A stretch of DNA of 36,184 bases from Clostridiales bacterium (lineage in GTDB: Bacteria; Bacillota; Clostridia; Lachnospirales; Lachnospiraceae). Numbering within the stretch: position 1 is the stretch's first letter; every line of letters begins with the position of its first letter. Below are positions 31,801-36,184 of the stretch, piece by piece. The stretch is taken from positions 1-36,184 of the forward strand of contig JAJQBI010000038.1 in NCBI GenBank assembly GCA_021203365.1, in the 5' to 3' direction. Position numbers and translations under genes: made by a program. The notes under the pieces are model-generated. The model did no database searches. It saw only the letters and a program-made list of their open reading frames with translations, and had not been told where the DNA came from.

Positions 31801-33075
31801 TGCATCATATGGCTGAAATCAAGGCCAGATGTGGGTTCGTCAAAATACAAAATCTTTTTTTCACAAACACAAGCAGAGGCAATGATAACCCGTTGCTTCT
31901 GTCCGCCGGATAAAGTCATGGGATGGCGGGCGGCAAGGTCTGAAATATCCAGAGCCTTCATGATTTCCTGCAAGCACTTTTCGGATGGGGCGCGATTTCC
32001 CAGTACAATTTCTTCCCGGACACTGTCGGAAAAAAGCTGGTGGCCCGTCTCCTGCATAACAAGATAGCTTTGCCGTACCCGTTTTTTTTGCCGTTTGTTT
32101 TTTCCCATCCAGCAGAATCGTTCCTTTCACCTTCTTCAAAAGCCCACACATACAGGAAACAAACGTGGATTTTCCCGCTCCATTGGTGCCGATGATCGCA
32201 GTGATTTGTCCGGAATTAATGGACAGTTCCGGGATAGAAAGCGCCTCCGTTTTTCCATAGAAGCAGTGAATATCCTTAAGCTCTATCACATGGTCAACAG
32301 GATATGTTGTGTAGAGCATGGTCGGATAGGACAGCAGATCCACCGTTCGAATTCCGCTCTGAAGCTGTTCTTCTATCGTGAACTGTGCTAATTCCGCCAT
32401 CGTATATTCCCGGACGACTTTTCCGTCCTCCATATAGATCGCCCGGTCTACAAGATTTTTGAGATACCATGTGCGGTGTTCTGCAATGATGATGGTCTTG
32501 CTCTGCTGCTTTAGAAGAGCCAATATATTTCGCAGTTTTTCAATTGCCTGAACATCCAGGTTGGAGGATGGCTCGTCCAGTACATAGATCTGCGGGGACA
32601 TGGCATAAATGCTGGCCAGAGCGATGATCTGCTTTTCGCCTCCCGACAGATGGAAGATGTTTCGATCAAGCAGAGATTCAATTTCCAGATCCCTGGCCGT
32701 CTGTCTGACACGGGCAGCAATTTTTTCCGGTTCCATGCCGAGATTCTCGCAGCCGAAGGCGATCTCACTGGTGGTGTTGACGGTATAGAATTGCGTCCGG
32801 GGGTTCTGGAACACACTGCCGACCTGTTTTGAGATTTCATACATGGGAAGATCGCAAAGATTCCTTCCGTCCAGCAATACAGCACCTTGCAGGTTTCCTT
32901 CATAGAAGTTGGGGATCAGGCCACCCAGCAGGCGTGTCATAGTTGTTTTCCCACATCCGCTTTTTCCGCAGAGCAGGATACACTCTCCATCCTTTACTTC
33001 CAGATGGATGGAGTCCAGGCTTTTTATTTCGCCATCTTCCTGATAGGACCAGGTCACATTCTGAAAAGAAATCAT
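31800..33075 (-). pseudogene. ECF-type tandem ABC ATPase, frameshifted and truncated
   Basis: ATG 33075 overlaps the EcfT-like stop. First ABC domain complete: GKSGCGKTT (Walker A), VFQNPRTQF (Q-loop), LSGGEKQ (signature), IYVLDEPSSNLD (Walker B), IIAEHRTWYL (H-loop). The second has GTNGAGKST, then a frame change at the A run (32082-32089 on this strand's complement); eight A where seven fit. Past it VRQSYLVMQETGHQLFSDSV, LSGGQKQR and ILYFDEPTSGLD continue in the other frame. Soon after, near 31800, the sequence ends without the H-loop. Such double ATPases energise vitamin or cobalt-type ECF uptake. It is dead as it stands because of the truncation, whether or not the frameshift is real. Confidence 0.85.
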
Positions 33076-33400
33076 AAAATCCCCACCCCTTTCATAATCA
33101 GTGCTAATATTGCCAGGACCCCGGTTATCACCCAGACGGCAATATCGTGACGGCTGAATTTTACCTGTACAAGAGTGCTATGAACGCCGGGATTATCCAA
33201 GCCCCGGCAAAGAGCTGCCGCCGACAGCTCTTCGCTGACATTCACCGCAGACATCAAAAGAGGAACCATGATGTGTTCCAGAGAAACATGGATTTGCTCC
33301 ATCATTTTTGCGGCATTTTGTCGCCCGGCGATATTCAATTTGGTGCATAATCGCGCAGGTTTCGCATTGATTTTTCCCTTAGTATCTGTTACAATATGAG
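33072..33400 (-). pseudogene. EcfT transmembrane subunit, C-terminal fragment
   Basis: The readable frame holds only the C-terminal part of EcfT: KPARLCTKLNIAGRQNAAKMMEQIHVSLEHIMVPLLMSAVNVSEELSAAALCRGLDN with the AxxxRG-type coupling helix, then a last membrane segment (DIAVWVITGVLAILALIMKGVGIL). The N-terminal membrane helices are missing; the frame runs open to about 33405 and then stops. The stop overlaps the ATPase start by four bases (ATGA), the old operon arrangement. With the ATPase it forms a remnant of an ECF uptake system cut on both sides. Confidence 0.75.
33367..33395 (+). promoter_or_regulatory. Promoter of the methyltransferase gene
   Basis: TTGATT at 33367-33372 and TACAAT at 33390-33395, spacer 17. 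It lies within the antisense of the EcfT fragment, so the cassette may have brought it or it arose there. GTTAG...CTAAC (33400-33415) just after the -10 might be an operator. Confidence 0.6.
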
Positions 33401-33439
33401 TTAGCTAAGACTAACAACTAATAAAGGGGAGAGAATGGC

Positions 33440-34135
33440 ATGAACAAACACGAGGAAATTAAATCCGCGTATCAAGCATTGGGTAAAGAAGCGACTTTTT
33501 ACGATGGCATGATCACCTGTTCTACCCTGCTGGGCAAAGCTGTATGCAGACTGGTGTGGGATATGGGGCAGACAGAAAGCGGTGCGTATCTGTCCCGTGC
33601 GCTTTCCGGTATTCCGGAGGCGTTCACCGGTTTGCTGCTGGAGGTGCCGGTGGGTACCGGCGTGCTGACCATGCCGGTCTATCAAAGGCTGCCTGATGCA
33701 AGCATCACCTGTCTGGATTATTCCGAGGACATGATGTCCCGTGCGCAAAGAAGGGCGAAACGGGACGGGCTGACCCATGTCCGCTTTCAACAGGGGGATG
33801 TGGGAAGCTTGCCTTTCCCGGACGGCAGCTTTGACATCGTACTCTCCCTCAATGGATTTCACGCTTTTCCCGATAAAGAAGCGGCTTACCGGGAAGTGTT
33901 TCGGGTCTTAAAGCCCGGCGGCTGTTTCTGCGGTTGCTTTTACGTTTCCGGGGAAACGGCCCGGACAGATTGGTTCATCCGGCATCTCTATGAACCGAAG
34001 GGGTTCTTCACCCCACCCTATGAAACAGCGGACAGTCTGAAACAGCGGCTGGAGCGGCAGTATGAGGCAGTAGAGTTTAGCACTGTGAAATCCATAGCTT
34101 GCTTCACCTGCCGGAAAGGGGTATATAACCCATGA
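33440..34135 (+). CDS. Class I SAM-dependent methyltransferase
   Basis: 231 residues, ATG 33440 after AAAGGGGAGAG. UbiE-type Rossmann methyltransferase: LLLEVPVGTGVLTMPVYQRL (motif I, SAM binding, with EVPVGTG for the usual E/DxGxGxG), ITCLDYSEDMMSRAQRRA (motif II acid), RFQQGDVGSLPFPDGSFDIVLSLNGFHAFPDKEAAYREVFRVLKPGG (motifs III to V). Cytoplasmic. Substrate unknown; small-molecule methylation is likely. First gene of a plus-strand cassette with a metallo-hydrolase and a membrane protein, adjoining the decayed ECF locus. Confidence 0.9.
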   Translation: MNKHEEIKSAYQALGKEATFYDGMITCSTLLGKAVCRLVWDMGQTESGAYLSRALSGIPEAFTGLLLEVPVGTGVLTMPVYQRLPDASITCLDYSEDMMSRAQRRAKRDGLTHVRFQQGDVGSLPFPDGSFDIVLSLNGFHAFPDKEAAYREVFRVLKPGGCFCGCFYVSGETARTDWFIRHLYEPKGFFTPPYETADSLKQRLERQYEAVEFSTVKSIACFTCRKGVYNP

Positions 34136-34215
34136 GCGTTTCTGTCTATGCTTCCCATGCTGCCGGTTTTGGCCGTGGGAGGGACACCATTTCCCTGATG
34201 ATGTGGATTTGGTAA
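34132..34215 (+). other. Short open frame, possible remnant
   Basis: An ATG overlapping the methyltransferase stop gives 27 codons (MSVSVYASHAAGFGRG onward) to TAA 34215. Another frame in the same stretch reads HFPDDVDLVKRLGKEG before a stop. Either may be the tail of a lost gene; I do not recognise it. Confidence 0.25.
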
Positions 34216-34241
34216 AGCGATTGGGAAAAGAGGGATGAAAC

Positions 34242-35111
34242 ATGTCAAAATCAGCATCAGAATTTCAGGAAAAGGCTATGGCACTGCTCTATCGGGGCAA
34301 GGAGATTTTCAAGCCCCTGAACACAGGATGGATTGACGACCATGTTGCCTGCGTCCGGGAGTTTGTGGCAAACATCTTTTTTTACACAAAAAACGGCACC
34401 ACGATTATGATCGACGCTGGCTATAACTATGACCGGCTGGAGGAAAAGATGGGCTGGCTGGGTATCGCTCCTGCCGCCATCCGGCATATCCTGATCACCC
34501 ATCAGGATACCGACCATGTGGGTGCAGTGGAGACGGACAGCGCAGGTCTGTTTCAGGACGCCACGCTCTATATTGGAGAGGAGGAAAACCGCTACCTCAC
34601 CGGCGAAAAACGACGCAGGGTGTACTACGGATTTTATAAGCTGCCCCAGGTGCGTATCGAAAACCCGAAGGTACTTTTGCGGGATGGTCAGGTATTTTCT
34701 ATTGGAGATATTCAGATCGAGTGTTTCCTGGTGCCTGGCCATACCTGGGGTCACATGGTTTACCTCGTGGACGAAGCATATCTGTTTACCGGGGATACGC
34801 TGTGGTTTGGCTTGGGCGGGGGCCGCAGCTTCATCAACGTGCTGGCCGAGGACAACAAGCTGGCATTCCGATCTCTGGCAGCGCTGGAGGAAAGGCTTCG
34901 CAGCCGGAACCTCCGTCCAAAAATCATCACCGGTCATACCGGCTGGACGGACGATCTGGATTTTGCTTTTGCCCACCGGGACAAGGTGTGCAATGCATGG
35001 TTCCGACAGAAGCCACATGATCCGTCGGCTCCATATGATGCCTATGACGAATCGGATGATACGGAGGAAAAGGCGAGAAATAATCAGCGACAAAACCAGA
35101 GAGGGAGATAA
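34242..35111 (+). CDS. Metallo-beta-lactamase-fold hydrolase
   Basis: 289 residues, ATG 34242 after AAAAGAGGGATG. MBL fold: GTTIMIDAGYNYDRLEEKMG, ILITHQDTDHVGAV, VPGHTWGHMVYLVDEAYLFTGDTLWFG, IITGHTGWTDD. The usual HxHxDH reads HQDTDH, with Asp at the second His position, a variant known in some family members; the later ligand residues (PGHTWGH, GDT, GHTG) are present, so a metal site is likely. Cytoplasmic. The C-terminal tail is hydrophilic and rich in Gln, Asn and Arg. Six bases separate its stop from the membrane protein gene; the trio is probably one operon. Substrate unknown. Confidence 0.92.
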   Translation: MSKSASEFQEKAMALLYRGKEIFKPLNTGWIDDHVACVREFVANIFFYTKNGTTIMIDAGYNYDRLEEKMGWLGIAPAAIRHILITHQDTDHVGAVETDSAGLFQDATLYIGEEENRYLTGEKRRRVYYGFYKLPQVRIENPKVLLRDGQVFSIGDIQIECFLVPGHTWGHMVYLVDEAYLFTGDTLWFGLGGGRSFINVLAEDNKLAFRSLAALEERLRSRNLRPKIITGHTGWTDDLDFAFAHRDKVCNAWFRQKPHDPSAPYDAYDESDDTEEKARNNQRQNQRGR

Positions 35112-35117
35112 AAGGCA

Positions 35118-35792
35118 ATGAAACTATATAAAAAAATTACCCTCGCCCTTCTCTGCGGACTGTTGGGCTGTATGTGCTTTGGCGTGGGAGATTGGCTCAT
35201 GCTCTACGGAGACACGGCCTATTCCGGGACAATCTCCTGGCTGACGACAGGGGCGGCGCAAATCGCTCCCTGGCACAATAATCTGGCTATGGCGCTGGCC
35301 TTCCCCGGTATTATCCTGTACGGGATCGCACTGTTTGCGATTGGGGAACTGATCACTGGAGAAGGACGGCAAAAAGTCTACCACTACCTGACCGCATTCA
35401 GTTTGACCCCTTGGCTGTGCCTGCATCTGTTTTACATCATGATTCTATATGGTTTCGCCTGGATGAGCGGAAACGGGTACGCCTCCGCCGCCATTCCGAT
35501 TTCAGAGGCAGTCTTTTCCCATTTTTCCTGGCTCGTGTTGGTGAGCGAGGTATTGATGCTGCCGCCCTACCTCTATTGGGGCTGGCTGGTATTGCGTGGA
35601 CAAAGTGTCCTGCCCTGGCAGATGGCTCTGCCCAATCCGCTGATTTTCTATCTTGTGTTGAAGCTTATCACTCTGCTTATCCCGAACAGTGCGTTTCGTC
35701 TGGCTTTCACGAACGGCCTGATGAGCGAGAGCATGGTGCTATGGTTCGGGAGTATAATGGTATGGTTGTACCTGCACCGAAATCAGGAATGA
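35118..35792 (+). CDS. Six-helix membrane protein, DUF6796-like
   Basis: 224 residues, ATG 35118 after GAGGGAGATAAAAGG. About six membrane segments can be picked out: ITLALLCGLLGCMCFGVGDWL, LAMALAFPGIILYGIALFAIG, SLTPWLCLHLFYIMILYGFAW, SHFSWLVLVSEVLMLPPYLYW, LIFYLVLKLITLLIP and MVLWFGSIMVWLYLH. The conserved-looking GDWLMLYG and WLT near the start, followed by PWHNNLA, match a family of uncharacterised membrane proteins I associate with DUF6796. No transporter or enzyme motif is evident. Translated right after the metallo-hydrolase. Confidence 0.85.
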   Translation: MKLYKKITLALLCGLLGCMCFGVGDWLMLYGDTAYSGTISWLTTGAAQIAPWHNNLAMALAFPGIILYGIALFAIGELITGEGRQKVYHYLTAFSLTPWLCLHLFYIMILYGFAWMSGNGYASAAIPISEAVFSHFSWLVLVSEVLMLPPYLYWGWLVLRGQSVLPWQMALPNPLIFYLVLKLITLLIPNSAFRLAFTNGLMSESMVLWFGSIMVWLYLHRNQE

Positions 35793-35991
35793 AGAAGGGC
35801 ATGACTTTGAAAAGTGAATTTTGGTTTGCGGTCGCATAAATGTGCAATATCGGGAGGAGAAACAGGCGGGCTTCTCCAACATCACCGTACGCAGGAATCC
35901 AAAAAAGCATTGGATCTGTTTTCTTGCGGAGAAATAGAGCAGGCGATGATAGAAATTGCCGCGAAGAACGGCAGAAGGAATGAGCATCAGT

Positions 35992-36184
35992 ATGAAATAC
36001 ACAGGACAATACTGGATCATGATCGCTCCCTTTATGAAAAGGTTGCTGGCAAACAGGTATGGGCGGAGGTCGGCAAAAGAATATATCGAGAAAGCAAAGC
36101 CCATCTACCGGCAAATGCTGGCCCAGGCAGAGGACATCGGCGCGAAAAATCCCATGGCGCACAACGTCTATATGTCCTTTGTGT
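35992..36184 (+). CDS. Partial protein resembling L-2-amino-thiazoline-4-carboxylate hydrolase family
   Basis: Begins at ATG 35992 (ATG 35980 also in frame) and runs off the window, so only about 64 residues are seen: MKYTGQYWIMIAPFMKRLLANRYGRRSAKEY and then IEKAKPIYRQMLAQAEDIGAKNPMAHNVYMSF. Soluble, helical and basic. The PFMKRLL...RYG...AKEY pattern and the late MSFV match, from memory, the N-terminus of ATC hydrolase-like proteins common in Clostridia. The family call needs the rest of the gene. AAGGAA lies about 12 bases upstream, a wide spacing. Confidence 0.5.
   Translation, partial: MKYTGQYWIMIAPFMKRLLANRYGRRSAKEYIEKAKPIYRQMLAQAEDIGAKNPMAHNVYMSFV

Noticed and set aside
35793-35980. 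Possible TetR-like fragment (ALDLFSCGEIEQAMIEIAAKNG) before the ATC-hydrolase-like gene
   Set aside because: The phrase resembles a TetR N-terminus, but it is short, in a frame with no start or site, and flanking sequence does not match; too weak to annotate.
1-36184. CRISPR array, retron or prophage
   Set aside because: No regularly spaced direct repeats, reverse transcriptase, Cas, integrase or phage structural genes were seen; the only tandem repeats are the coding ones at 9568-9687.

Overview
The window looks like a chromosomal segment of a low-to-medium GC Gram-positive gut anaerobe of the Clostridia, most likely Lachnospiraceae. This is inferred from strong AGGAGG-type ribosome binding sites, near-consensus sigma-A promoters, lipoproteins and choline-binding-type surface modules, the pth-mfd-foldase order, and the general look of the proteins. 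No database search was possible, so family names rest on recognised motifs.

Layout. Positions 1-97 hold the 3' part of a tRNA-Asn and its terminator. Positions 325-4961 are an envelope cluster: a divergent polysaccharide deacetylase, a trigger-factor/FKBP-like lipoprotein, and a membrane-anchored NodB deacetylase with wall-binding repeats; all carry Asp/Glu/Ser-rich tails. Positions 5088-8462 are alpha-glucan metabolism (a GH13 enzyme with a TTG start, and glgB). Positions 8459-11051 hold a small unknown protein on its own consensus promoter and two COG0523 (CobW-type) GTPases, one with a His-rich metal-binding repeat and the other apparently fused to a YcgQ/TIGR03943-like C-terminal domain. 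Positions 11124-16381 are housekeeping: pth, mfd and a SurA/PrsA-like lipoprotein foldase. Positions 16655-19710 hold an M32 carboxypeptidase and a maltose acetyltransferase, each broken by a one-base homopolymer indel, a lone HicB-like protein, and a BrnT/BrnA toxin-antitoxin pair with a palindromic operator. Positions 20090-28853 are a glycan-degradation cluster: two type-B carboxylesterases, a large GH106-like glycosidase and a GH3 beta-glucosidase. It is interrupted by about 770 bases without a gene, packed with inverted repeats.

From 28857 the window becomes accessory in character. There is a minus-strand HipA-like kinase with a small overlapping partner, a nitroreductase, a collapsed IS256-family transposase, and a decayed ECF transporter (EcfT fragment plus a tandem ATPase, frameshifted and truncated) fused to the tail of an unrelated winged-helix protein. 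A plus-strand cassette follows: methyltransferase, metallo-beta-lactamase-fold hydrolase, six-helix membrane protein, and a partial ATC-hydrolase-like protein that runs off the end.

The most notable observations are the GTPase/TIGR03943-like fusion next to a His-rich CobW protein, the HipA-like two-gene module, the long-stem element at 23202-23371, a small hairpin repeat present at both 2114 and 23863, and three independent homopolymer frameshifts, which raise a sequence-quality or phase-variation question.
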